This document shows positions 23,669 to 36,949 of a stretch of 64,000 nt of DNA, one piece after another. Source of the DNA: Dama dama (Eukaryota; Chordata; Mammalia; Artiodactyla; Cervidae); contig NC_083681.1 in NCBI RefSeq assembly GCF_033118175.1, positions 17,874,001 to 17,938,000 of the forward strand. The letters are read 5' to 3'. The stretch's first letter is position 1. Each line of letters opens with the position of its first letter. Below the pieces are notes generated by a model. The model ran no database searches, was not told the DNA's origin, and saw only the letters and a list, made by a program, of their open reading frames with translations. The position numbers and the translations under genes are program-made.

Positions 23669-25280
23669 TATCCCTTAGTCTGCTTTTAATTCCTTGTAGT
23701 ATGTTTTTTATTTCAGCTATTGTATTCATTCATGATTGGGCCTTTTTATATTTTCTAGTTCCTTGTTGAAATGATCAGTGTTTAGATCATTTCTTCTCCC
23801 TAATGCAGTTAACATTTTTATTACCAATGTTTTAGATTCTTTGTCTTAATTGTTTGTTTCATTATTTTTTTCCAATGGTTTACTCTGGCCCTTTCAATTA
23901 AGAGTAGTTCCTCAGCCTTATAACTTTAATTGCCTTTCTCTACTTCTATGAATTTAGTTAAAACAGTTACCTATTGCAGTTTTGAAGGTATTTTCTTATA
24001 TGGAAACATATCTCTGCAAAGTGTGCACCTTTGACTGGAGGACTGAACTTGACATGGATAACAATCACATCTTTCCTAGATGTGTGCTGGTGTCTATCAC
24101 CTTGTTATTAATAACTGGTGGGGATCCAGATAGAATGGCTAGAGGCAGCACTGTGTGTGAGTGGGACTTCCTCTCTGCTCAGTGGCCATCACTGCCCTGC
24201 CAGAGGTAGAAGTTTTGTCTCAAGTTCCAGGAGCAGAAGCCTTGAGGGTTGGCCTTGTTGTGGCTCTGTTAGGTACGTATTTTCCCCTCTCTCTGCCCAG
24301 AGACTTTTGCATCAGAGGAGTTGCATAGTGCCCAGAGGTCTGATGCACTGCATGTGTAGGTGTCTTTAGCCTCTGGTGCAAGTCTCCTTTGTTACTCACA
24401 GAAAATCATTACCCTCTGCTTCCACCATCCCCACTCTCTTGTGAAGCTTCTTTCCTGGGCTGGTGGGGTCCTAGGTGGATTCTTGGTTTGTGTTGCATTT
24501 AGCTGTGGTCTAGTGCTCACCATCAGATATCTGGGCTGCTTCTGAGGTACTGCTTGAGTAAGCACCAACTTGCTTCTTGGGACTGGGTTGCCTCCGTGTC
24601 CCATGGTCAAACCTTTTCTCTGGTCCTTCTCACCCTAGATTCAGTGCCATGCTGTGACATGGAATAAGCAAGTGTAGGGTGTTCACTTTGCTCATTTTGG
24701 GGCATGTTGAGAGTCAGTTGCAGGATCCCCAGCAGAGCAGACCTATCTCTGTCCTGCCTCAAGGACTAGCTAGCATGTGTGCACACTTCAGGAACAGAGT
24801 CCAGTCTTTTCCCTAACTTTCTGTTTGTTGCAGTGGACCTCCACCTAGACTCAGGGGTGTATCTTCTCCATATAGGTCCAGGACTGGGATGCCCAGCCTG
24901 TGACTTCACATGCTTACTCCACAGGGTTTTCACCTGAGTGTTGGCTCATGTAATTGCCCTTTTTATCCGAGTCCCTGCCCTGGACACAAATCCCAACTCA
25001 ATTGCTTCCCTTCCTGCTCAATTGCATATTTATTTTCCTTACACTTTTGTTTGAACAGAAGTCCTTCTGCTAGTCTAGAGTTAGTTTTCAGTGAGAATTT
25101 GTCAACATAAATATTTATTTTTGATGTGTTTTTTGGGGAAAGATGAATGCCACATCCACTTACTCTGTCGCCTTGATATTACTACTTCCAAATTGAAATT
25201 CTGTTGCAGATATTACTGAGGCTTATCCTGGTATTTTTTCTTGATTCAATGCCAGTAATGTTAAAATTACTATATAGTAG

Positions 25281-25344
25281 ATGTTATATTACTATATAGT
25301 TACTTATTCTGTATGTTATATTACTGTATAGTTACTTATTCTGT
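25281..25344 (+). repeat. Tandem duplication, 2 x 32 bp
   Basis: Two adjacent 32-bp units (25281-25312 and 25313-25344, beginning atgttatattac) differ at one position (a/g). Confidence 0.9.
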
Positions 25345-25699
25345 TTATTTAAAGAACAAGGTAGGCGATTGCATGGTGAATAATATATTCCTTATAGTAA
25401 TCCTCATGCTTAATATATGCATTTTGCTGTGTTTTTATTTTTGTTGGCAAGAAAGTCTACATGTTTGAACTTACAAAAGAAAGTGCTCTTACTTTCAGAT
25501 ATTATTTAGTTCTAGTGTAGGTTCTGATGAGTGGGAAATTAGCCCCTTTAGTTAAAAATTGTTCAGAATTTTTCTTTAATTGTTCCTTTTGTTTTTAACA
25601 GTATTATTTTATTTACCTGGTAGATTTCAGATTCAGTAAATTAAAATTTGAGCAGATGTTTTGAGTGTGTTGTCTACTTCCTGATTTTTAATGGTGCTC
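25345..25699. other. Intron sequence, no feature seen
   Basis: Apparently unique AT-rich sequence. Confidence 0.45.
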
Positions 25700-28038
25700 T
25701 CTAATCACACTAACACTATAAGTATATGGTACAATTATTTTTGGTAAATGTATTTAATTGTGTAACTATGATAAAGACTCCATTTTAGAGTACTTTATCA
25801 CACCAAAAATCCTGTGCCCATTTGCAGTCAATCCCTGCTCTAACTCCCAACTCCAGGCAACTACTGGTCTACTTTCATCTCTAGAGATGCCTTTTCTACA
25901 CATTTCTTATAAATGTTATCATAAAATGTAGTCTTTTTTTTTTTTTTTTTTGGTCTGGCATAATGTTTTTGAAGTTTATTCATGTTGTACCATATATGAG
26001 CAATTTTTTCCTTTTTAGGACTGAACAGTATTCCATTGTATGGATATACCACAGTTTGTTTAAGAGTTGATGGACACTGGATTGTTTTCACATTTTGACT
26101 ACTATTACTAATGTTGCAATGAACATTTGAATACAAGAGTTTTGTTGTATATATTTCTATTCTCTTAGTTCAATTCCTAGGAGAGGAATTGCTATGTGAT
26201 ATGGTAAGTATATGTTTTAGTTTTTAAAGAAATCGCCACACTGTTTACCCAAGAGACCATGGCATTTCACATTTCACCAGTAATGTATGCAGATTTAAGT
26301 TTTCTTTATATTCTCACTGGATCTTGATATTATCACTCTTTTTGATCATAATCATCCTAGTGCGTTCTGAGTGATAGGAGATATAATGTACACTTCCCTG
26401 ATGACTAATGATGTTCAGTCATTCCCCTGATGACTAATGATGTTAAACATCTTTTCTTGTGCTTGTTAGCTAGTGGTATATTTTTTCTGTTAAATGTATA
26501 ATCAATATTTTTTCTATATTTAATTGTGTTTTTTATCTCCCTATTATTGAGTTATAGTTTCTTAAAAATAATATACATTCTGAGTATTGTGTTGACTTCA
26601 AACAGTGCTGTCTTTGAAATATAAAAGCTTAAATTTTGATGGTAACATTATTTCCTTTTATGGATCATGCTTTTAGTATGCTACCTAATAAAACTTTTGT
26701 ATAACTCAGGATCAAAGATATTTTCTCCATCTAAATGTTTTACAATCTTAGCTCTTACATTTAGATTTTAGATCCATTTTGAGGTATATTTTGTGTATGT
26801 CATCAGTGCCCAAATTTTTGTTGTTTGTTTTTTTTTACACATAGACATCAAATTGTTTCACCAGTCTTTGAGAAAATTATCGTTTCATCAATGAATTGCC
26901 TCTGTAACTTTGTCAAAATTAATTGACTAAAATATTTCTAGGTTTCCTATTTTCTATTTTAAAATATCTGACTTCATGCTCACAGCAAGGTGTGTTGATT
27001 ACTGTATCAAAATAAGTTTTGTAACTGGATATTTTAAGTCTTCCAAATTTATTCCTTTTTGAAATTGTTTTGACTATTCTAGATCCCTTGTGTTTCCACA
27101 TAATTTTATGATCTGCCTTTAAATTCATAAAATACTTTCGGAATTTTGATAGGGATTGTACTGAATTTATAGATCAATTTGGAAAGTGTAGTTATCTTAA
27201 CAATGTTGCCTTCCATTCCATGAGAATATTTCTCAACTCCTTTAGAGCTTTCACTTTGTCAAGAAATGTTTTATGGTTTTCAGTGTACAGTTCTTGCATG
27301 TTTTTGTTTATTTTTATTCTTTATCTTATCATGAATGGGATGTTTTGAAATTTTATTTTTCTTATAATAATGGAATATATATTATATTTGTATATTGATC
27401 TTAAGTCTTATGACCTTCCTAAACTCAGAATAGTTTGATATTGAATTGGATGGGTTGATTCATTAGGACTTTTTACATAGAGGGTAATATAATCCAAGAA
27501 TTCAAATATTTTCTTTATTCATTTTCAGTCTATTTTTGAGTCTTTTTCTTCCCTCCAGTCTTTACTTCTTCTTGTGATGTCTATGGACTCAAAAAGTTAG
27601 TTAAGAAGTATTTGTTTTTAAAACCCTTTTTATAAAATACATTGGGTTAATACCATTTCTTCTTTTCAAATTTGATGTACAGTTAACGTATGGTTTGTCT
27701 TCTTCTGCCCCTTTGCTTTGGACCTCTATTTTTTAATCTAAAGTGTATCACCTCTTATTGACTCCTATAGTTGACTTTCACTTTTTTATACAGTCTGATA
27801 ATCTCTGCCTTTTGATTGGATTGTAGCATATTCACATTTAATGTAATTGTTGATTTGGTTGGATTTTATCTAACATATTGCAATTTGTTTTCTTTATGTC
27901 TCATATCTTCTTTTTCCTATATTCCTTCTTTAATACCTTTTTGGATTAAACATTTTTAGAATGCCATTTTAGTTTCTTACTGTTTTTTTTTTTTTTTATT
28001 AGTGGTTGCTTTACAGATTACAGTATATAATATCTCAC

Positions 28039-28265
28039 GTGTTCATGCATGCTAAATCACTTCAGTTGTGTCCAACTCTATGCAATCCTGTGGAATATAG
28101 CCTGCCAGGCCCCTCTGTCCATGGGATTCTCCAGGCAGGAATACTGGAGTAGGTTGCCATGCATTCCTCCAGGGCATCTTCTCAACACGGGAATCAAACC
28201 CTGGTCTCTTATGTCTCCTGCATTGGCTGCTGGGTTCTTTACCACTGGTGCCACCTGGAAAGCCC
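28039..28265 (-). mobile_element. Bov-A2-type SINE (first of tandem pair)
   Basis: Reverse complement of a Bov-A2-type element (gcatgctaaatcacttcag... cactggtgccacctggaaagccc). The target sequence atataatat appears at 28025-28033 and again at 28266-28274. Confidence 0.92.
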
Positions 28266-28279
28266 ATATAATATCACAT

Positions 28280-28503
28280 AGGTATCTATGCATGTGTGCT
28301 CGGTTGTGTCTGACTCTTTGCGACCCCATGGACTGTAGTCCACTGGGTTCCTCTGTTCATGGGATTCTCCAGGCAAGAATACTGGAATGGGTTGCCATTT
28401 CTTCCTATAGGGGATCTTCCTGACTCAGGGATCAAACCCACAGCTCCTGTGTCTCCTGTATTGGCAAGTGAATTCTTTATTCACTGAGCCATTGAGGAAG
28501 CCC
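28280..28503 (-). mobile_element. Bov-tA SINE (second of tandem pair)
   Basis: Reverse complement of Bov-tA (gtgtgctcggttgtgtctgac... actgagccattgaggaagccc). A third copy of atataatat follows at 28504-28512, so the two SINEs share the same target. Confidence 0.92.
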
Positions 28504-28721
28504 ATATAATATTGCAGTACCCTTCAAATTTGTGCTGACCTAGCACTTGTGGACTGTAAGTTTTAATCTTATGTTGTTCCCTACTGCCCCTCCCTCCACT
28601 TTGTCCTCTTTGTAGTAGTATTCTGCATGTTATAAATCCAATTACTTATAATAATTGATGTGACTGTTATATATAATATAATAATTATGTATATAATGAT
28701 CATAATTACATATTATGTATA

Positions 28722-29038
28722 TCAGTTCAGTCGCTCAGTCATGTCCAACTCTTTGCGACCACATGAACCGCAGCACACCAGGCCTCCCTGTCCATCACCA
28801 ACTGCCAGAGTCTACCCAAACCCATGTCCATTGAGTTGGTGATGCCATCCAATCATCTCATCCTCTGTTGTCCCCTTCTCCTTCTGCCCTCAATCTTTCC
28901 CAGCACCAGGGTCTCTTCAAATGAGTCAGCTCTTCGCATGAGGTGGCCAAAGTATTGGAGTTTCAGCTTCAACATCAGTCCTTCCAATGAACACCTAGGA
29001 CTGATCTCCTTTAGGATGGACTGGTTGGATCCCTTGCA
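28722..29038 (-). mobile_element. BovB LINE 3' end (antisense)
   Basis: Runs from the tail cagttcagtcgctcagtc to ggttggatcccttgca, where it is 5'-truncated. It abuts the 3' end of the next antisense L1. Confidence 0.92.
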
Positions 29039-29045
29039 ATGTATG

Positions 29046-32000
29046 TACCTTAATTTATATTTAATTGGAGGATAAGCTTTACAGTGTTGTGCTGGTTTCT
29101 GCCATACATCAGCTTTACTCCACAATAGGTATGCGTGTCTCCCCACTTTGAACCTCCCTCCTACCTCCCACATAATCCAACACCTCTAGATTGTCACAGA
29201 GCACCAGGTCTGAGATTCATGGATCATACAGGGATGTCAGTTTCCCATTGGTTATCTTTTTATATACGGCAGTGTACATATTTCAATGCTGTTCTCTCAG
29301 TTTGTCTCACCCTCTCCCTCCCCCACTGTGTCTCCATTTCAGCTCTGCAAATAGTTCATCAGTACCATCTTTCTAGATTCCATATAGATGCATTAATATA
29401 TGATATCTGTTTTTCTCTTTCAGTCTTACTTCACTCTGTGTGATAGACTCTAGGTTCATCCACCTCATTAGAACTGACTCAGATGTGTTCCTTTTTATGG
29501 CTGAGTAACATTCCATTGTACATATGTATCGCAGCATCTAAATCCACTTATCTGTCAGTGGACATCTAGGTTGCATCCATGTCTGAGCTATAATGGTGCT
29601 GCAATTAACCTTTGTGTGCATATGTCTTTTTCAGTCATGATTTCCTTGGGGTATATGCCCAGTAGTGGAGTTGTTGAATCATATGGTAGTTTTAGTTCTT
29701 GTTTTCTAAGGAAAACTGTGCTTCCTAGTGGTTGTATCAATTTACATTCCTACCAGCAATGCAAAAGAGTTCCATTTTTCTCCACACACTCTCCAGCATT
29801 TATTGTTTTGTAGATTTTTTTGATGGTGGGCATTCTGACTGGTATAAGGTCATACTTCAGTTAATTTTTATTTTCATTTCCCTAATAATTAGTGATATTG
29901 AGCATCTTTTCATGTGCTTTTGCCCATCTCTATGTCTTTTTTGGAGAATTATCTGTTTGGGGCTTTTGCCCTTTTTTCATTGGGCAGTTTGTTTTCCAAG
30001 TTGAGCCATATGACCTGCATATATATTCTGCAGATCAATCCTTTGTCAGTTTTATTTGCAATTGTTTACTCCCATCCTGAGGGTTATCTTTTAATCTTTT
30101 TATTGTTTCCTTTGTTGTGAAAAAGCTTTAAGTTTAATTTGGTCCTATATGTTTATTTTTATTTCCATTACCCTAGCAGATGGGTCATAGAGGATCATGT
30201 AGTCAAAAAGTATACTGCCTATGTTTTCCTTTAAGATCTTTATAGTTTCTGGGCTTTCACTTAAGTCTTTAATCCATTTTGAATTTATTTTCATGTATGG
30301 TGTTAGGAAGTGTTCTAGTTTCATTCTTTTACATATAGTTGTCCTATTTTTCCAGTAACATTGATGAAGAGGCTATCTTTCCACCATTTCATATTTTTGA
30401 CTGCTTTGTCAAGATAAGGTGCCCATAGGTGCATGAGTTTATTTCTGGCCTTTGTTATCTTGTTCCATTGATCTATATTTCTGTTTTTGTGCCAGTACCA
30501 TACTGTTTGATGAATATAGCTTTGTAGTAAATTCTGAAGTCCAGAAGGTTGATCCTCCCAGCTCCATTTTTCTTTCTCAAGATTGTTTTGGCTATTAGGG
30601 GTTTTGTGTTTTGTTTCCATACAAATTGTGAATTTTTTTGTTCAAATTCTCTGAACAGTACCACTAGCAATTTGATTCAGATTTTGTTGAGTCTATGGAT
30701 TGCTTTGGGTAGTGTAGCTATATTGATTCTTCCAATTCAAGAACATCGTTTATATCTCCATCTGTTTGTGTTGTCTTTGATTTCTTTCATAAATGTCTTG
30801 TAGTTTTCTTAATACAGGGCTTCTGTCTCTTTAGATAGGTTTAGTCCTAGGTATTTTATTCTTTTTGTTGCAGTGCAGAATAGAATTGTTTCCTTCTCTT
30901 TTTCAGTTTTTATTGTTAGTGTATAAGAATGTAAGTGATTTTTTTTGTATTGCTTTTATATCATGCAACATTACTATATTAATTGATTTACTACAGTAAT
31001 TTTCTGGTGGATTCTTTAGGTTTTCTATGTATAGTATCATGCCATCTGTAAACAGGGAGAGTTTTACTTCTTTTTCAGTCTGGGTTCTTTTATTTCTTTT
31101 TCTTCTTTGATTGCCATGACTAGGTCTTCCAAAATTATGTTGAATAATAATGGCGAGAATGGACACCCTCGTCTTTTTCCTGATCTTAGAGGAAATGCTT
31201 TCAGTTTTTCACCATAGAGAATATGTTTGCTATGGATTTGTTGGATATGGCCTTTATTATGTTGAGGTATATTCCTTCTGTGCCTACCTTCTGGAGAGTT
31301 TTTATTATAAATGAGTGTTGAATTTTGTCAAAAGATTTATCTGCATCTATTGAGATGATCATATTGTTTTCATCTTTCAGTTTGTTAATATGCTGTATCA
31401 CAGTGATTGATTTACATATATTGAAGAATCATTGCATCCCTGGGATAAATCCCAGTTGATTATGGTATATGATGCATTTTATATGTAGTTGGATTATAGG
31501 ATTTTGTTGAGGGTTTTTGTATCCATGTTCATCAGTGGTAATGGCCTATAATTTTCTTTTGGTGGTATCTTTGCCTTGTTTTGGTATCACAGTGATGGTG
31601 GCCTTTTAGAGTGAGTTTGGGAGTTTTCTTTCTTCTGCAAGCTTTCTTGAAAAGTTTGAGCTGGATAGGTGTTAGTTCTCTAAACTTTTGGTAGAATTCA
31701 CCTGTGAAGGTATGCGGCCCTGAGCTCCTGTTTGATGGAAGATTTTTTTTTTTTTTATCATAGTTTTGGTGCATGTGAATGGTTGTTGATGTTTGCTATT
31801 TCTTCCTGGTTCAGTTTTGGAATGTTGTACTTTTCTAAGAACTTATCAATTTCTTTCAAGTTGTCCATTTTTTTGGCCTGTAGGAGCTCATAGTCTCTTA
31901 TGATCCTTTGTATTTCTCCATTGCTTTTGTAATTTCTTCTTTTCATCTCTAATTTTACTAATTTGAATCTTCCTTTTTTTTTTTTTTTTTTTTCTTGTTG

Positions 32001-35000
32001 AGTCTGGCTAACGGTTTGTTTATTTTGTTTGTCTTCTAAAAGAACCAGCTTTTAGTTTTATTGATCTTTGCTGTTGTTTCCTTCATTTCATTTTTATTTA
32101 TTGCTGCTCTGAGCTTTACAATTTCTTTTCTTCTACTAACTTTGGTATTTTTGTTTTTCTTTTTCTAGTTGCTTTAGGTGTAAAGTCAAGGTGTTTATTT
32201 GGCGTTTTTCTCATTTCCTGAGGTAGTTTTGTATTGCTGTAAGTGTCCCTCTTGTTGCATCTCATAGTTTTTGGGTCATCATATTTTTGTTTTCATTTGT
32301 TTCTAGGTAATTTTTGTTTATTTCCTTTTTTATAAATTCCATGCTCTTTGGTTTCTTAGAAATATATTGTTTAGCCTCCATGTGTTGTGGGGTTTTCTTT
32401 ATATATATATTTTTCCTGTCATTGGTATCTAGTCTCAGAGTGTTGTGCTTAGAGAAGATGCTTTATATGATTTCAGGTTTTTATGATTTTACTAAGGCTT
32501 GATTTGTGACCCCAGATGTGATCTATCCTAGAAAATATTTCTTGTGCATTTGAGGAAAAAGTGTATTCCTCTGTTTTGGGATGGAATGTCCTGAAGATAT
32601 CAATTAGGGCCATCTAGTCTAATGTGTGATTTACAGTTTCTGTTTCCTTATTAATTTTCTGTCCAGATGATCTATTCATTGGTGTATATGGGATGTTAAA
32701 GTCCCCTACTATTGTTGTATTACTCTTGATTTCCCCTTTTATGGTTGTTACCATTTGCTTTATGTGTTGAGGTACTCCTATGTTGGGTACATAAATACTG
32801 ATAATTGTTATATCTTCTTCTTGGATTAACTCCCTGATTATTAAGTGGTACCCTCCTTATTTCTTGTAACAGTTTCTATTTTAAAATCTACTTTGTCTGA
32901 ACATTGCTATTCCCAATATCTTTTGACTTCTGTTTGCATGGAGTATTTTTTTATCCATCCCCTGACTTTCAGTCTCTATGTGGCCATAGATCTGAAGTAG
33001 GTCTCTTGTAGGCAGCATGTGCATGGGTCTTGTTTCTGTATCCATTCAGTCAATCCGTGTCTTTTTGTTGAAGTATTTAAGACATTTGCATTTAAGACAG
33101 TTATCTATATGTATGTTCCTGTCACTGTTTTCTTAATTGTTTAGGGTTTTGTTTTTGTTTTTGTGGAGGAGGACTTTTTATTCTCTTGTGTTTCCTGCTA
33201 GAGGAGTTCCCTTTAACATTTCTTTTAAGACTGATTTGGTGGAGCCTAGCATTTTCTTGTCTGTAAAGCTACTGATTTCACCTTCAAATCTGAATGAGTT
33301 CCTTACTGGGTGAAGTAATCTTGGTTGTAGATTTTTCTCTTTTATCTCTTTAAGTATATCCTAATACTTCTGCTGAAAAATCAGCTGTTAGTCTTTTGGG
33401 GATTCCTTTTTATGTTATTTTTTGCTTTTCTCTTGCTGCCTTTAATATTTTTCTTTTTGTTTAATTTTTGTTAGTTTGATTAATATGTATCTTGGTGTAT
33501 TTCTCTTTGGATTTATCCTGTATGAAACTCTCTGTGCTTCCTGCACATGGGCAGTTATTTACTTTCCCATGTTAAGCAACATATAATCTCCTCAAATATT
33601 TTCTCATACCCTTTCTTTTTCTCTTCTTCTTTTAGGACCCCTGTAAGTTGAATGTTGATGTACTCAGTACTGTCCAAGAGGTCTCTAAATCTGTCCTCAA
33701 TTCATTTCATTCTTTTTTCTTTCTTCTCCTACTCAACAATTATTTCTATCATTTTATCTTTGAGTTCACTTATCCATTCTTCTGCCTGAGATATTCTACT
33801 TTTAATTATTTCTAGAGTATTTTTAATTTAAGTGATTGTGTTGTTCATCACTGTTTTTTCTTTATTTCTTCTAGATCTTTGTTAAATGTGTTAAATGCGT
33901 CTTGCATTTTCTCCAATCTATTTTAAATGTTTTGAAACTTCTTTAATATCATGACTCTAAATTCTTTTTCAGATAGGTTGCCTATTTTCTCTTCATTTCT
34001 TTGATCCTATAGTTTTTTTTATCTTACTCTTTCATCTGTAACGTGTTTTTTTCTTTTTCTGACAAGTGGGACTGTGCTCCTGCCTTACTAGTTTTTGGCC
34101 TGAGTTTTCCTGCAGTGGAGTTTTTGGGCAGTTGGCTACAATCAGGTAGTGCTGAGATGTGGACCTCACTTTGATTAATATTCTCTGGGAATATTACTCA
34201 GTCACTCTATCTGTTTGGACTTAGCACTCCTGCCTTGGGGTCTCAGGACTGATCTCTGACCCATGAATCAGGATCCCAAAAGCTGTGGGGCATGTGGAAA
34301 ACAAATGAGACAGCGAAAAAGAGAAAACAGGAAAAAAAAAAAAAAAAAAGAATAAAAACAAAGGATAAAAAAATAACAACCCCCAAAGGATAATGCTGTA
34401 TTCCAATAGCAAAGGTAGAGAAAAAAAGAGAAAAAATATATAAAGAAAAAAAGAAAAATTAGAGAAAGCAGAATAATAAAGAAGATTGACAAATAATAAA
34501 ATAAGTTCAGAAAACAAGCAGAAGTAGTGGAAAAAATAAGAATATGCATGAAACCACCACTGGAGTGTAGTACAGAACTCCACTGGCAAAACAAAACAAA
34601 AAGGCAGAAGAAACGTTGGCTGTGAAGTCCAGGGCATAGGTGAGCAAGGGCTTAGGAGGTGGCAGTGTTTAGGTGGAGGTGGGATTTAGGCAGGAGTGGT
34701 TTCCTCATCAGGACCCAGGCCTTCAGAAAAGGTCTTGGGTGGGGTAACAGGTGTCCCAGGCTCTACCCAGCAGAAGGGGCCTGGGTCATGCCTCCACCTT
34801 TGGGTTGTACAGGATAAGGCCGGGAACCCCAGGAGGTTCCCCAGGTCAGAGTGGGTGAGGCAAGACTAGATGGATTCTTGTCTCCTCCACCACCAGAAGT
34901 AACCTCCCCCAGCTGACCATGGTCTGTCTCCCCTCCCTCCTGGTAGAGTGTGCTCTGGAGGGCAGAGGTAGCCCCAGAGCTCTGGGGCCCCAGAAGGCTC

Positions 35001-35350
35001 CCTGGGGCCAAATGAAATAGGAACCACAAGGCTTCCCCAATGGGTCCTCTGATCCCCTCAGGGATCACACCCTATCCCAGCCAAGCAGGCACACTGCTCC
35101 CAGTGCCCAAAGCACTCTCAGCGCTAAACCGTCTCTGGCACCTAAAGCACCCCACCTCGCCCAGCAGCCCCTCATTTGCTTGCCCCCCAGCCTCATCCTC
35201 TCCCCATTCTCCTGGCCCAATAGTTGGTTGCCTTGGGGGCTCCTCCTGTCAGCTTGTCCTCTGGAGGGCCCCCAGTGCTTGGTGAGTATCCTAAGAGTGG
35301 GGAGACACAGACTCCCTGTCTTTCCTCACTGCCATCTTGGCCCCGCCCCC
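29046..35350 (-). mobile_element. Full-length antisense L1 (6.3 kb), inactive
   Basis: The minus strand runs from a 5' terminus rich in G and C at 35350 through a GC-rich then A/T-rich 5' UTR (35350-34000), decayed ORF1 (about 33990-33100) and ORF2 to the 3' UTR at 29046. ORF2 pieces include the RT start (31201-31401: DENNMIISIDADKSFDKIQ) and a damaged catalytic box, FTDG instead of FADD (31052-31041), in line with loss of activity. Frames are broken throughout. The 5' end is complete, which is uncommon because most L1 copies are truncated. TSD not recognised. Confidence 0.9.
35331..35339 (-). promoter_or_regulatory. YY1-type site at L1 5' end
   Basis: On the minus strand the motif CAAGATGGC lies at +12 to +20 of the L1 5' terminus. 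In human L1 a YY1 site at nearly the same position directs accurate start of transcription. Function here is inferred. Confidence 0.65.
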
Positions 35351-36949
35351 ATATTACATAGGAAAAGATAGAAAAACAGTGAATTGCATATTCAAATTGC
35401 TGGGGGGGAATATTATCAGCCCCCGTGTGGTCCATCCACTTCAAGCACTCCTCACACACAGCCACAGCATTTGTTTGCAGTGTCCCTCTCTGTTCACAGC
35501 ATAGCTGAGCAAGTCAGCCAGAAAAAGCGGCTACTTTCAGCCCCTCGTGTCAGGGCAGAGATCAGATGCTGAAGGGAGACCTGCAAGCAGACGAGGCCAA
35601 CCTAAGCGAAGAAAAGAAGGGGCAAGTGCCCAAGAAGCGGCAGGTGCAAGAGATTAAACTCCTGCAGTTACACTGAGACTGCATTTGAGGGGGCAACTGT
35701 AGGTTTTTAAGGATAATTACAAGCCCGAACAAGGGAATATCTGACTTTGAAATAACTTCACACTGTCCATAACAGCTCCAGAGACATTCCCAGATATATT
35801 GGAGGACTTTCTAAGTAGGCAACTCGACAGGAGTAGGAAAATGTAGGAATCACAGGAATATTCATCTCATACAACTGTATATATTCTCATGCCTCCTATT
35901 AAAAAAGAAAAATAATTTTTCTTATTATTGTTTGATTTTTAAAAATTATATTACTTTTAAATTTTCTTTTAATTTTTATTCTTAATTTTTCTCTTATTTT
36001 CCTTTCTTCTCCTCCTCTTTTTGTTTCTTCTCTTATACTGTCCTAATATGAGTCTTTATTACTCTTTTAATTTTATTTTTTATATCCTATTTTTACCTTT
36101 CTAAAACAAAAAACCTTAATTTTTAAATTCATAATTTTTATCTTCTGTGTTCTATTTTTTAATATTGTAATTTTGAGAGTCTAACTTTAATTCTAAGCTT
36201 TTAATTTTGGTTTTTTATCTTTTGCTATTAATTTTAAATCTTTAAAAATCTAATTTTTAGTATCCATTTTCAATTAGATATTTTATTGCTGGCTTGATTG
36301 CTCTCTTCCCTTTTGACTCTCCCTTTTCACTCCTGACCACCTCCTTTTCCTTCCTCCCTCTTCTCTTCTCTATATAACTCTGTGAATCTCTTTGGCTGTT
36401 CTTGGCTGAGGAGAGTTATTTCACCAATAACCTAACCTAGGTGTTTTATCTTCTGGGCTGTATGGACAGAGAAGTCTTGATGCTACTGTAAGAGATTGGT
36501 ACTGAAACCCAGAAGCAGGAGGCTCAACTCCAATAGTTGCAACATCATAGAACTCGTGACCCCAAGGAATGTTAATAGACAAGATCCCACACAAAAGCCT
36601 CCATACCTACATGAGACCAAACTCCACCCAAGACCCTTCAAACTCCAGTGCAAAATACCCCCACTTTAATCCTATAGCCAAAGAGGAACACAACCCTGAA
36701 CATTAGAGACAGGCTGTCCAAAGCCATCAAAACCCGTAAAAACCCCAAAACTCACTACCGGATATTGTACTGCCCTCTAGAGGAGAGACCCAGCTCCATC
36801 CACCTGAATACAGGCACAAGTCCCCTCAATGAGGAAACCCTCATAAGCCACTGGTCCAACCCCACCTACAGGGAGCAAACTCCTCAATTAAGAAACTACA
36901 AGCCTCTAGCCTGCAGAAAGGAGACCCCAAAGGCAGCAAACTAAACAAA

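Larger units (their letters stand above)
18829..25185 (-). mobile_element. Near full-length antisense L1, inactive
   Basis: On the minus strand this holds, from right to left, a GC-richer 5' UTR (about 25185-24100), decayed ORF1 (about 23900-23000), ORF2 and the 3' UTR with its T-rich end at 18829. ORF2 pieces include the endonuclease (22239-22751: IVNIYAPNTGTPQYIRQTL, GDFNTPLTPMDRSS), the RT (21083-21379: ARQGCP, then FADD codons at 21142-21131) and the C-terminus near 19359-20083. Many stops and frameshifts are present. A Bov-tA and a BovB fragment are nested in it. It is more diverged than the L1 at 8.7 kb. No convincing TSD found. Confidence 0.9.
25700..28719 (-). mobile_element. Old antisense L1 (L1M type) fragment
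   Basis: The 3' UTR phrases (caggcaactactggtctactttc, gaacagtattccattgta, gttgatggacactgg) are followed by reverse-complemented ORF2 (to about 27960). Beyond an internal T-run at 27986, phrases like those of other old antisense L1 copies continue to about 28620. No frame remains, and two SINEs are nested at 28039-28503. Confidence 0.75.

Noticed and set aside
34221..34637. Hydrophobic minus-strand frame as a membrane protein
   Set aside because: The Phe/Leu-rich translation comes from the T-rich strand of an L1 5' UTR.
28705..35360. attacata at 28705-28712 and 35353-35360 as the TSD of the antisense L1
   Set aside because: A BovB lies between the left copy and the L1, and an 8-mer of A/T bases is expected by chance over such distances.
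34763..35465. GC-rich overlapping frames on both strands as a gene or CpG-island promoter of a host gene
   Set aside because: The region is the 5' UTR of the antisense L1; the frames share no known protein features.
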